DNA from: CAYGTS01 sp964352905
Lineage (GTDB): Bacteria > Pseudomonadota > Gammaproteobacteria > JAHCLG01
DNA: 41,048 nt
Assembly: GCA_964352905.1 (NCBI GenBank)
Contig: CAYGTS010000003.1
Coordinates: forward strand, 1-41,048
Direction: 5' to 3'
Below are positions 32,535 to 41,005 of this stretch, piece by piece. The notes under the pieces are model-generated. The model saw only the letters and a program-made list of their open reading frames with translations. It was not told the DNA's origin and did no database searches. Every line of letters starts with the position of its first letter. Position 1 is the stretch's first letter. The position numbers and the translations under genes were made by a program.

Positions 32535-32621
32535 AATTACACTTAATAAATGAATGGTTACATATATTATATATCATTAATAATAAAAAACTACATATTA
32601 AGTTAGATAATTCCTTAAATA

Positions 32622-32825
32622 AGGGAAAAATTACATATAAAATATACCAATAACACAGCTTTCCACTGTGGAAATTTTGTGGAAGTGAGTGCTACGCAGT
32701 TCAGCGTTGTTATGATGCTTGCTATAGACGTCCCGTAAAAATAATAATATAAATCAATAAGATAAAAGCTAACGCTGAGCCTCATAATCCTCGGGTACTC
32801 GGTTCAAGTCCTTGTGGGCCCACCA
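32622..32825. repeat. About 200-bp right-end repeat, copy 2 (element B)
   Basis: Gapless alignment with 28548-28751, including paired TGTGGAA boxes at 32667-32684 and the att copy at the end. Most substitutions are single-base, with a cluster inside the att segment at 32791-32800. Confidence 0.85.
32781..32822 (+). repeat. att copy 3 (diverged, right end of element B)
   Basis: It begins CTCATAATCC and ends GGTTCAAGTCCTTGTGGGCC like copies 1 and 2, but the middle reads TCGGGTACTC in place of GTTGGTCCAA. CCA follows, then chromosomal DNA. The changed block breaks the T-stem, so this copy cannot be part of a working tRNA. It may be a crossover with another tRNA sequence. Confidence 0.85.
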
Positions 32826-33227
32826 GCAGAATCAAATAGTTACAATGATTTTAGTGGTGGTTACGGGGCTAGCGATAATTTCTGGAGTGCAAGTTTAGTA
32901 GATCTCCATAAACCATCAAGTCTCACCGTAAATAGTTCTTTAGAAGAGACAGTCAATAATCCCACTAGCTTAGCATCAATTGATACACACTCTGGATTAA
33001 GGGACACGGCTAATCAAAAGAACCATGAAAAATACTTAAATAAAAGATTAGAGCTGGATGATTGGTTTGGTAAAAATGTTGATATGCATCTTCAAATGAA
33101 GGCATTAGAGTATTTTATTCAGGAGCTTCACAGTAATACTGCAACAACCGCGAAACTCCAGAATGTTTTTTTTAAACAGGCTACACAGCCAATTGCATCG
33201 GTAAACCTGCATCATAGGGTGCGTTAG
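32814..33227 (+). CDS. Hypothetical ORF abutting the right end of element B, possibly truncated
   Basis: 137 codons whose only early start, GTG 32814, lies inside att copy 3. The residues after it are serine- and asparagine-rich (SNSYNDFSGGYGASDNFWSA). A more normal helical part follows (DDWFGKNVDMHLQMKALEYF). The native start may have been lost when the element inserted, or the gene may begin at an internal codon. The 3' end overlaps the convergent 894-residue gene by 47 bases. No family is recognised. Confidence 0.4.
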   Translation: MGPPAESNSYNDFSGGYGASDNFWSASLVDLHKPSSLTVNSSLEETVNNPTSLASIDTHSGLRDTANQKNHEKYLNKRLELDDWFGKNVDMHLQMKALEYFIQELHSNTATTAKLQNVFFKQATQPIASVNLHHRVR

Positions 33228-35865
33228 CACCACCTCCTGATAGACTCGCATCACTGATGTCCACTTCTGCAGGTGGTGCTAAAAATCTGGGGCTTGGAGA
33301 ACGAGCAGACGCCACTAATAAATTTGCATCGGGCTGTAACGATTTCAGTGCTGCCGCAAAAACCTCATGGACCTGTTTTTTGAAAACATGTGTATCCCCT
33401 ACCTGAATTTTAATCCATCTCACATAGTCTACAAAATCTTGTGGTTGAATCATGCCTTTTTTCACTAACTCGCTAACATAAGCAGCCAGTTCTTTAGCTT
33501 TCGGCTTGATGAGGTATAAACCTCGATTAGCCGATAAATTAATTAGCAAGTCAAATAGTACAGGAACTTCGGCAAACAGTCTGGTTAAGGATTTACAAAA
33601 TATATGCGATTTACCAATCGGCAAGCCAAAGGCCTCATCTTCATACTCAAGCTGGAATAACGCAATCAACGCATTTTGATCAGTGGTTTCTAACCAAATT
33701 TTTAATGCCGTATAGATGCGTTTTAGTTGTTGTTCAGTTTCTCTTATCTGGTTCAGTACTTCTTTTTGATCATACTTTTGCCCAAGGTTTTTTGATTCAA
33801 CCGGTTCTGCTCTCTTCATTTGATTAGCTTTTTGACCTTTTTTGTAACTCTCCACAATTAAACAGATCATATAGGGCGTTACCGCCGCTTCAAATTGAGC
33901 AGGATCCGCAATAAATGCCTCAATTCGTTGCTCAAGTTGATTTTCTCTTGCGAGTTCGTCGCTTAATGCAGTCAATGCGACCAAAGAGGGTTTCTTATGA
34001 CGATGTTGACAATGCCGCCGCGCAAAAAAACCGCCTGCAGCCAATAAAGCAGCCACACCTCCTCCTGCTCCCGCTATGATCAACCACCGTTTAGTGCTGC
34101 CAGAATCCGCTTGATCATCACCAGGTGAATCTGGATTAGCGCCACCACTACTCGATTCTTCTGTCGGGTCATCTGCCGTTGAAGACTCCGGATCCATTCC
34201 GGTGCTGCTGGAATCAAAATCCGCCACGGCAGTCACGGTAATAGGAATATGAAACAACTGCTGATCTTCACCGTCATACTGCACAACCCAATCAAGTGTA
34301 TGATTGCCCGCAGGTATTTGATCACTGATATGACCATTAAGCGTGTAATTTTCTGGGTGGTAAATAAGCGGGTCAGGCACCAAATCACCCGATAGTAATT
34401 GATCAGTGACGTTCGTTGAAGAAGAACACAAGCTTTGTAAATCAGTCCCATTAAAAGTGATTTGAAAATAGGTATCTTGAGGAACAATATAAGTAGGCAA
34501 GTCTAGCGATCTTGGATGATAGCCATAAATCGCTCCCTCAACCTGGCCAAAAGGTGCGGGACCAACCGTTAACTCATTAGAAATAATGGCAACGCGACAC
34601 CCCATTGATAATGCAGTGATATCTACTTGCCGCGGTTGATGCGGTTGGGGGATTGGCCTCTCAGGCATCAAATGAACGCCATCTGCATAACGAAGTGCGC
34701 GAACCTCTCGAAGATTTTCGCTATTTTTTTTAATAACCCAGCTGGCCAGCAGACTGTCATCAACCAAACTGATAAGGTAAGGTTTTTCTTGTGAGGCGGT
34801 TGCATCCTCGCTAATAATATCGCTAGGTCCAGTTGGCACAAGAGACTTATCAAAATAACGAAGTTTAATTTGGCTGGTAAGTGCAGACGAATTGGTTTCA
34901 TTACGCTCAGTCCATATAAAAGCCGTGCGCGCATCACTTAACACCGTCATTCCCAAAGGTGTAACAAGCATTACATTGGACGTGTCTTCATTGACTTGCA
35001 CTTCAAGCTCAGTGGTGGTGACACAACTGCTAGGCGTTACTGTAATAAATCTTGTGACATAATTGCCTCCATTTAACCAAGCAGCGACAATTTTTTCATC
35101 ACTGAAATAACGCAGCGCGGGTTCGGCCTGAACAAACTGCCCCAACCCATTAACTTGAAATTCGGATTGTCGCACTGAACCATTTGCGTTGTAACATCTG
35201 CCAAAAATATCAGAATCTTTAACGTAAGCAACCATCACCCCATTATGACTCAGCCGAGTAGAAGTTAGTTGAGATATCCCAAGGTTGGTTGGCGCTGTGC
35301 TCGTCGCAACAGTAATTAATGGATCAGTAAGATTATTTGCGATCACATATTGTATAAAAACACCGGTCATCACTCCCTGCACGCGAAACCAAGTAACAGC
35401 ATTGTATTCTCCAACGAGTATTACATCGCTTCCGCTCTGCATAAAGCTTGGATTATTGCTCACCGCTAATTCTGCTAAACCAGTTCCATTAGGCAAGTAT
35501 TTGTTATAACCAACTATGTCGCTACGGGCTCGAATGTATGCAAATCCCCCATCAGGCGTGCTACTTATTCGAAAACCTATTGCTTCTGGGCCTGTGGTTA
35601 TATTAGTAATTGGAAAAAGGGTATTGTGCTGAGATGTATTAGACAGATCCATTCCATCAAGATAACTTACAACCGGAGATGCCTGAGGTGTACTCCCCAC
35701 ATCCATATCTCGTCTTGCATCAATCCCAAGCTCAAATTCAGCGCCTAAAATACTCAACAACTGCCTGAGTAGAAGATACCCCGTACTCATTGCCAGCAAT
35801 AGTAAGAGTAATTTTTTGAAAACAACCCAATTTACTGATCGCTTATTTACAAATTCCTGTCGCAT
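33181..35865 (-). CDS. Large membrane-anchored protein with extracytoplasmic beta-rich domain
   Basis: 894 residues. A hydrophobic N-terminal segment (about 15-37, KKLLLLLLAMSTGYLLL) is a signal anchor. Residues 40-560 look beta-rich with repeated bladelike units (DGGFAYIRARSDIVGY, HNGVMVAYVKDSDIFG, SDEKIVAAWLNGG, SDARTAFIWTER), suggesting a beta-propeller. A short Ig-like stretch (LDWVVQYDGEDQQLFHIPIT) and an acidic Ser-rich linker follow. A second membrane span lies at about 593-615 (WLIIAGAGGGVAALLAAGGF), then a basic stop-transfer RRHCQHRHKK and a helical domain of about 270 residues. The layout resembles a eukaryotic-type receptor. No family is recognised. Confidence 0.8.
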   Translation of the reverse strand: MRQEFVNKRSVNWVVFKKLLLLLLAMSTGYLLLRQLLSILGAEFELGIDARRDMDVGSTPQASPVVSYLDGMDLSNTSQHNTLFPITNITTGPEAIGFRISSTPDGGFAYIRARSDIVGYNKYLPNGTGLAELAVSNNPSFMQSGSDVILVGEYNAVTWFRVQGVMTGVFIQYVIANNLTDPLITVATSTAPTNLGISQLTSTRLSHNGVMVAYVKDSDIFGRCYNANGSVRQSEFQVNGLGQFVQAEPALRYFSDEKIVAAWLNGGNYVTRFITVTPSSCVTTTELEVQVNEDTSNVMLVTPLGMTVLSDARTAFIWTERNETNSSALTSQIKLRYFDKSLVPTGPSDIISEDATASQEKPYLISLVDDSLLASWVIKKNSENLREVRALRYADGVHLMPERPIPQPHQPRQVDITALSMGCRVAIISNELTVGPAPFGQVEGAIYGYHPRSLDLPTYIVPQDTYFQITFNGTDLQSLCSSSTNVTDQLLSGDLVPDPLIYHPENYTLNGHISDQIPAGNHTLDWVVQYDGEDQQLFHIPITVTAVADFDSSSTGMDPESSTADDPTEESSSGGANPDSPGDDQADSGSTKRWLIIAGAGGGVAALLAAGGFFARRHCQHRHKKPSLVALTALSDELARENQLEQRIEAFIADPAQFEAAVTPYMICLIVESYKKGQKANQMKRAEPVESKNLGQKYDQKEVLNQIRETEQQLKRIYTALKIWLETTDQNALIALFQLEYEDEAFGLPIGKSHIFCKSLTRLFAEVPVLFDLLINLSANRGLYLIKPKAKELAAYVSELVKKGMIQPQDFVDYVRWIKIQVGDTHVFKKQVHEVFAAALKSLQPDANLLVASARSPSPRFLAPPAEVDISDASLSGGGANAPYDAGLPMQLAV

Positions 35866-35938
35866 AAACTAAATCTCCTTTGTAACTATTCAGTAAGTTT
35901 AATTGTAAATTTACCAAGAACGTTCAGATTTGGTGATC

Positions 35939-36017
35939 AAAACGGCGAAAATATTTTTGAGAAAGCGCAGTGTATGGGTGATAAATGAGCATTTCGATAA
36001 AAGATTTTCGCCGTTTT
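35939..36017. repeat. 14-bp inverted repeat forming a long hairpin
   Basis: AAAACGGCGAAAAT (35939-35952) is the exact reverse complement of ATTTTCGCCGTTTT (36004-36017), with a 51-base loop. It runs directly into the palindromic repeat at 36013-36055. Confidence 0.8.
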
Positions 36018-36055
36018 TAGCCCAAATATGGGCGTTCCCATCTACAGGGTGAATA
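36013..36055 (+). repeat. 43-bp palindromic repeat, copy 1
   Basis: It contains GCCCA-AATA-TGGGC (36020-36033) and the overlapping ATGGG-CGTT-CCCAT (36028-36041). An inverted copy with one mismatch is at 41006-41048. Similarity stops at 36055, just before the probable left end of the IS1111-type element, so that element may have inserted at the repeat. Confidence 0.85.
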
Positions 36056-36138
36056 AATGAAATGGACCCACCCACTTTAAAAAGGCTTCGTAATGAGCCA
36101 GTATAGAGATTTCCTATATCAAAAAAGGAGCAGGTCCA

Positions 36139-36479
36139 ATGGGTAATATTACATTATTAGGTATTGATTTGGCAAAGGCAGTGTTTCAATTGCATGGGGT
36201 AGATGAAAGAGGGAAAAAAATGATCAGTAAAAAAATAAGACGAGAAAAGCTGTTGCCCTTTATTGCCAATCTCCCAGCCTGCCGTATTGTGATGGAAGCC
36301 TGCGGTGGAGCTAACTATTGGGCACGTCGTTATCAAGCATTGGGGCATGAAGTTCAATTAATTAGCCCACAGTTTGTAAAACCCTTTGTAAAAACGAATA
36401 AGAATGATCAAAATGACGCAGAAGCCATCACGGAAGCAGCAAGTCGCCCTAGTATGCGTTTTGATCTGGCAACCCTTTT
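36139..36479 (+). pseudogene. IS1111/IS110-family transposase, N-terminal fragment
   Basis: About 113 codons of a DEDD transposase: LGIDLAKAVFQLHGVDERGK (first Asp), VMEACGGANYWARRY (Glu), and QFVKPFVKTNKNDQNDAEAI with the paired aspartates. The C-terminal half with the serine motif is missing. An IS3-family element begins at about 36480, and no IS1111 sequence resumes on its far side. The fragment therefore reflects insertion plus deletion. AGGAG precedes ATG 36139. The left IS end is probably near 36056. Confidence 0.9.
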
Positions 36480-36494
36480 CCGGACACAAAACCC

Positions 36495-37307
36495 TTAATT
36501 TATTTGAGCCAATAATTCAAACTCAGCAGGTGAGCAATAATCATTGGCTGAATGCAATCGTTTACGATTATAATAAATTTCAATATATTCAAATATAGCG
36601 CATTTAGCTTCTTCCTTGGTTGCAAATATTTTTCCATGCATTAATTCATTTTTTAATGAGTGAAAAAAACTTTCCGCAATAGCATTATCCCAGCAGTCGC
36701 CTTTCCTGCTCATACTTTGAATAATGCCGTGTGTTTTAATAATGTCACGGTGACTTTGAGAAGCATATTGGCTACCGCGATCAGTGTGCCAAATAAGCCC
36801 CTTAGCTGGTTTGCGAGACCAAATTGCTATTAATAAAGCATCATTAACTAAGGTTGCTTTCATATGGTTAGCCATTGACCAACCGACAACTTTTCGAGAA
36901 AACAAATCAATCACGGTCGCTAAATATAACCAACCCTCATGGGTTTGAATATACGTAATATCACCCACATATTTTTGATCCACTTTTTCAGCATGAAAAT
37001 CTCGATTTAGAATATTCGGTGATATTGCTTGCTCATGATTAGAATCCGTTGTCTTTCTAAATGATTTTTTCACTTTACAGTGTAAATTACTGCGTTTCAT
37101 GAGTTTAGCTACCCGCCTTCTGCTTATTATTTTACCTTGTTTTTGCAAAGCAATTCTAATCCTTCTTGAGCCATAACGCCCTTTATATTCATGGAAAATT
37201 TTTTTTACTAGCTCGGCAATCTCTTGATTATCTAACTCGCGTGGCGATGGCTCTGAATTTAACCAGGCGTAAAAACTGCTACGGCCAACTTCCAGTATTT
37301 CACTCAT
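36495..37307 (-). CDS. IS3-family transposase OrfB (DDE integrase domain)
   Basis: 270 residues. An HTH_21-like region (NQEIAELVKKIFHEYKGRYG, SRRIRIALQKQG) is followed by the rve catalytic core. The core shows DDE residues in YVGDITYIQTHEG (D), GLIWHTDRGSQYAS (D) and DNAIAESFFHSLKNEL (E). The open frame extends upstream past the ATG to the slippery site in orfA, so the working enzyme is probably an OrfAB fusion made by -1 frameshifting. The annotated ATG is then internal. Confidence 0.93.
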   Translation of the reverse strand: MSEILEVGRSSFYAWLNSEPSPRELDNQEIAELVKKIFHEYKGRYGSRRIRIALQKQGKIISRRRVAKLMKRSNLHCKVKKSFRKTTDSNHEQAISPNILNRDFHAEKVDQKYVGDITYIQTHEGWLYLATVIDLFSRKVVGWSMANHMKATLVNDALLIAIWSRKPAKGLIWHTDRGSQYASQSHRDIIKTHGIIQSMSRKGDCWDNAIAESFFHSLKNELMHGKIFATKEEAKCAIFEYIEIYYNRKRLHSANDYCSPAEFELLAQIN

Positions 37308-37354
37308 TTGTTCAACCGTAAAATACCCGCGATGTGCTTTTATAAATGCGTACT

Positions 37355-37660
37355 TTACTGCATTTCGTTCGCAAAGTACGCTGCGGCCTTTTTTAAAATT
37401 TCACGCTCCTGCTTTAATTTTATATTTTCTTTTCGCAAGACCTTTAACTCATCTTGTAGCAGCTGCATTTCATTGTTGCTCAAGCTTGATTTCTGCTTTT
37501 TTGCCACAGGATAATAGGTTTTAATCCAACCAGCTAGCGTAGGCTCCTTTACACCAAGATCCTCTGCAACTTGTTTTAACGTCTCATCTGATTCATAAGC
37601 AAATTTTGCTGACGTCCTGCGAAACTCTTCTGTATACTGTGTGACTTTTCTTTTGGCCAT
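37355..37660 (-). CDS. IS3-family transposase OrfA
   Basis: 101 residues. The N-terminal helix-turn-helix has YTEEFRRTSAKFAYESDETL and KQVAEDLGVKEPTLAGWIK. The C-terminal part is a leucine-rich coiled coil (LQDELKVLRKENIKLKQERE, ILKKAAAYF), as usual for IS3 OrfA. It binds the IS ends and multimerises with OrfAB. AGGAG lies upstream of the ATG. The slippery heptamer lies within its last 15 codons. Confidence 0.93.
   Translation of the reverse strand: MAKRKVTQYTEEFRRTSAKFAYESDETLKQVAEDLGVKEPTLAGWIKTYYPVAKKQKSSLSNNEMQLLQDELKVLRKENIKLKQEREILKKAAAYFANEMQ
37388..37394 (-). promoter_or_regulatory. Programmed -1 frameshift site in IS3 orfA
   Basis: On the minus strand the in-frame heptamer A AAA AAG occurs at the Leu-Lys-Lys codons of ILKKAAAYF. 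After a -1 slip the frame reads GRSVLCERNAVKYAFIKAHR and runs without a stop into OrfB (GYFTVEQMSEIL). Confidence 0.85.
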
Positions 37661-37719
37661 GTTTAACTCCTGTTCATTTTTACTAGGTTACTACTTTTTT
37701 TGTGTCCGGGTTAGTGTAG

Positions 37720-37920
37720 CCACTTCAAGAAAGCGGGGAGCCTATAGCGATCGTAAATCAAAAGTCCACTGCAATATTTAACATTCTTGAAGCGCTTTAC
37801 CAAAAAATTAAACAATTCATTGAGCGCGTAAGTGAATTATTGCAACGTATTCTGCCCAATGCAGAGTCTCATGATGAGCCTACCTTATCTCATCAGACAA
37901 GATTGAGACACTCAGTATAA
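37720..37920 (+). pseudogene. C-terminal remnant of an unknown gene
   Basis: 66 open codons with no start directly after the IS3 right end, including STAIFNILEALYQKIKQFIE, RVSELLQRILPNAES and HDEPTLSHQTRLRHSV, then TAA. The helical, polar tail looks like the end of a real protein whose front was removed by the IS insertion or deletion. Family unknown. It is not the end of the IS1111 transposase. Confidence 0.45.
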
Positions 37921-37973
37921 AGATAAGTTTTTAGACGCTATTACTATTTAACAAGGATAATAAGGAAAAAGTT

Positions 37974-38030
37974 ATGCTTTCTGATCTAAACCCCCAGGTT
38001 TTTTCTAGCACAGTGGGTCAATTACTATGA
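37974..38030 (+). other. Very short ORF after the remnant (18 codons)
   Basis: MLSDLNPQVFSSTVGQLL with AAGGAAAAAG upstream of the ATG and a TGA that overlaps the end of the OTU gene. It may be the surviving start of a gene lost to rearrangement, or chance. Nothing else is seen between 37921 and 38024. Confidence 0.25.
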
Positions 38031-40820
38031 AGGTTTACAAGACCTAGCTACAAAACTCACTCCATCTATTTCAGATTGAGCAGCTTGCACACGTTGACTA
38101 AATTCCGGAACATTGCTCTGTCTTATAAAACAATGGAAATGATTATTGTTGCTACGTGTTTCTGGTGAAGTGAAATAAACAATAACTTCATCGTCAAGTA
38201 ATTCAATACCTTGTGTGGGTTGTATTACTTGCAAAAGTTCATTGGTATTTTCAGCAAGTCTATTTTCCCCATCTGGGGTTCGGTAAAATTCGCGGATCCT
38301 TACGCCAATATAACGCATAAATAACAGCATCTCCATTTCGTTACTCCAGCTACGCGATGGATCAGTAAGGTGACGTACTATAGCTTCAATAGTATTATCA
38401 TCACTTTGAAAGGCATACCTAACATTTGCGATAAATGAATCATCTGTTTCGGATATTAAACAATTGGCCAAATGTTCCCGTAACCGTGTCACGCGATGTT
38501 GTAGATTACCTTGTGCCCAACTAGGATGACCTTGATAGGATTGAAATGCTTGAAATAAATCAGCAGCACCGTCATTATCATTTTCACCAAACAATCGAAA
38601 ATAGCGATGATTAAATTGATCTTGATTATTTATGTGTGGTAATAATAATCCAACAATCAATGAATAAAACAAACAATTGCCATCACCTTTTACATCAATA
38701 TCCCAATAGGCTTGCTCTTCATCCGGTAAATTTACGATCATGGGTGATAACCCATCTGTAAAGCTTTTTTCATCATCAGAGCTGTAATCAGAAAAATCTC
38801 TAAATAAAAAGCTAGTGTCATCATCATTTCGCGATAAATCACTTTGATCTGGCTTAGAAAAATCGAATGAGTCATCAAGCATATCACTACTATCCAATGA
38901 ATCACGTGGTTTACGGTCCCCAAAAAATGCAGCACGATTGTTTTCATAAATATTTTTGAATTCTGTTGATAACCATTCAGGTTCGATTATATAAATGGTT
39001 AATGCCTTGCTTGCATATGTTTCATCTTTTGGCGAGTAAAAAGTAATAGACGGATAATGTGTCTCTAAAATGCGTTTAGCTTCAGTATGTTGCTGTGAAA
39101 AGTCACTTTTCCCTGAGCGTTGCCAAACTGGCAGTTTTGTCGTGAAACCACCCTGTGAATTTAAAAATAAAATTAATTTTTGCTGGGCGCTAACGCCAGA
39201 AAATGATAATAAAGTGTGGCGCACTGCATGATAAAACGCAATGTACTCGCGCAAATAATTTTCAAGCGCAATACGATTGGGGTGGTTAAAATTGTTTTTT
39301 AAACAAACTTGATATATTAAAGTATAAAGTTCTGCATCGATGCCATATTTAACTTGATAATGTGGTGGATAAGCAGCATAGGCAAAGCTTGGAAGACGTA
39401 CTTTTTGTGCTGAAGCAAAATGACTTTGTGGAATTGAGCTAAGAAAAGAAACTTCGAGTTCGGGACCTATAAAACTTGTGGTTGTAACTTGTTTTTTATA
39501 GCTTAGCTCACGCACAACATGAGGTCTTGACCAAGTCGAAAAATCACTAAGTGGATGCGAAGTGGTATAGAGTTTTCCCAAATAGGGATTTTCAGGTTTA
39601 CCTTGATTATCACGTCGAATATCCAATGCATTTTCAGAATAAGGTTCTTTAATTCCCATAGCATAGCGTAATGCATGCGGTAATAGTTCACTACAAGAGT
39701 TAAACATATTGCCAAGTTCAGGGAATAGCCCTTTTAATTCTTGTACTTTTTCTTGCAATTGTTTAACAAAAAGAATAAACCGCTCAATGCCATTAGTATA
39801 CAGGTATTGCAAATAGGCTAACCAATTATCAAAAATGCGATAACTGCTACCTAATTTCACAATAAGTGGCATGGATCGTCTTAATCGAATTAAATTACCT
39901 TTTAGCTCTTTTGCATAGCGATGAAGAATTTTCGCTTTATGTTCACGTTGCTCTTCCTCAAGATCGGTCCATGCCTCTGCATAACTTGCTCCTGGATCAA
40001 ATAAGCGCATCAATACTGCTTGCGCATATAAAGGATGAGGTGACAACTCTTGCCTATGCGCGCGACGTGCGCTGCTATCCCATCGGTCTGCAAAATAACC
40101 AATGCCACGACTGAGCAAGATATGTGGTTCGTGCTGGATAGGAATGCTAACTTCTCTGTCATCAGCATCGCGACAAATTAATGCATAACCATTAGCTACT
40201 TTACGAATAGCATCAATCCGGGTAATGCTATTGGCACGTTCAGCTAAGATGCTTTGTAAATGCGCTTGATAAGGAAGGGCAATCGCATTTCGAAAAGCCT
40301 GAGCTTCATTTTTGATTAAGCTTGTTTGGCTTAGGGTTTGAGATCGTAAGCGTTGTTTCAATCTATTGCGAATTGTGGTTAAACGCGGATTTTGAAATGC
40401 CGCATCACTGCCCCTATAATCATTTGCAGCATTATCCGCTGTTTCAGCTTCATCATCAGAGTCATCAGAATAGTCGCTGTCAAAAGCAATTGGTTCTTTA
40501 CGAGTGCTTTCTTGTGTGATTAGAAATGCTTTTAAAGCCTGACGATTTTCTTTAGCGGCTTCATAAGCAGCTTGAATCGTTGGATTTGCAGGAGGTTTTT
40601 TAGCTAACCATGACAACATTATAATCAGTAGTTCATGTTGGCTTTTAACTTCTTGAGGTAAGCTAGGGCTGCGATTCCACGCATATTTGTAGAGTAACTG
40701 CTTTACAATTTTGTAACAAAGTTCAAGTGGTTTTAATAAAGGTAATGTTAGAACAGTCTGATTAGTTTCTTGATCAGTGAGTGTATATTGTGTCTTAGAT
40801 GTTTTCAAAATATATGGCAT
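38025..40820 (-). CDS. Large protein with C-terminal OTU cysteine protease domain (deubiquitinase-type effector candidate)
   Basis: 931 residues. The OTU domain spans about 700-905. It starts WDIDVKGDGNCLFYSLIVG with D713 and catalytic C716 in the GDGNCLF signature, and ends with YFTSPETRSNNNHFHCFIRQ holding the catalytic histidine (H894). OTU proteases remove ubiquitin. Bacteria that have them usually deliver them into eukaryotic hosts. Residues 1-700 match nothing I know and hold acidic patches (DSDYSDDSDDEAETADN; DSSDMLDDSFDFSK). No signal peptide is present, which fits delivery by a type IV system. The start is ATG 40820 with only a weak ribosome binding site. It lies between inverted repeat copies. 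Confidence 0.85.
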   Translation of the reverse strand: MPYILKTSKTQYTLTDQETNQTVLTLPLLKPLELCYKIVKQLLYKYAWNRSPSLPQEVKSQHELLIIMLSWLAKKPPANPTIQAAYEAAKENRQALKAFLITQESTRKEPIAFDSDYSDDSDDEAETADNAANDYRGSDAAFQNPRLTTIRNRLKQRLRSQTLSQTSLIKNEAQAFRNAIALPYQAHLQSILAERANSITRIDAIRKVANGYALICRDADDREVSIPIQHEPHILLSRGIGYFADRWDSSARRAHRQELSPHPLYAQAVLMRLFDPGASYAEAWTDLEEEQREHKAKILHRYAKELKGNLIRLRRSMPLIVKLGSSYRIFDNWLAYLQYLYTNGIERFILFVKQLQEKVQELKGLFPELGNMFNSCSELLPHALRYAMGIKEPYSENALDIRRDNQGKPENPYLGKLYTTSHPLSDFSTWSRPHVVRELSYKKQVTTTSFIGPELEVSFLSSIPQSHFASAQKVRLPSFAYAAYPPHYQVKYGIDAELYTLIYQVCLKNNFNHPNRIALENYLREYIAFYHAVRHTLLSFSGVSAQQKLILFLNSQGGFTTKLPVWQRSGKSDFSQQHTEAKRILETHYPSITFYSPKDETYASKALTIYIIEPEWLSTEFKNIYENNRAAFFGDRKPRDSLDSSDMLDDSFDFSKPDQSDLSRNDDDTSFLFRDFSDYSSDDEKSFTDGLSPMIVNLPDEEQAYWDIDVKGDGNCLFYSLIVGLLLPHINNQDQFNHRYFRLFGENDNDGAADLFQAFQSYQGHPSWAQGNLQHRVTRLREHLANCLISETDDSFIANVRYAFQSDDNTIEAIVRHLTDPSRSWSNEMEMLLFMRYIGVRIREFYRTPDGENRLAENTNELLQVIQPTQGIELLDDEVIVYFTSPETRSNNNHFHCFIRQSNVPEFSQRVQAAQSEIDGVSFVARSCKPS

Positions 40821-41005
40821 GTAATATTACTCTATTAAGCTAAATGTCGATCATGGTTAAATTAAAATGCTTTCTTTTTTGAGATTTTTCCTACTGTTAT
40901 TAATTATTAGCAATGATTAGGTAGTTTTCACCACTATTCTATTAGTTTAGAGGCTGATAAAATTTAAGGTGAACAATAATTCAATAAGAATAAAAATTGC
41001 GTAAC

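Larger units (their letters stand above)
28749..32822. mobile_element. Element B: deleted relative of element A
   Basis: It lies between att copies 2 and 3. It holds an integrase C-terminal fragment fused at about 29160 to the last bases of a LuxR-type gene (ENYNDQG equivalent), then receiver copy 2, a DUF4238 protein, an AbiE pair and the conserved 200-bp right end. It has lost integrase activity, the relaxase and most of the backbone. It can probably move only with help from the integrase of element A or from another element. Confidence 0.8.
36480..37708. mobile_element. IS3-family insertion sequence
   Basis: It has 12-bp inverted ends, CCGGACACAAAA (36480-36491) and TTTTGTGTCCGG (37697-37708), and two overlapping reading frames on the minus strand. 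The true termini may lie a few bases outside. No target duplication is evident, and the flanks do not rejoin the interrupted transposase gene. Both frames are intact, so the element may be active. Confidence 0.88.

Noticed and set aside
39866..40114. Plus-strand open frame inside the OTU gene
   Set aside because: Antisense shadow without a ribosome binding site. The minus-strand gene is continuous over 931 codons.
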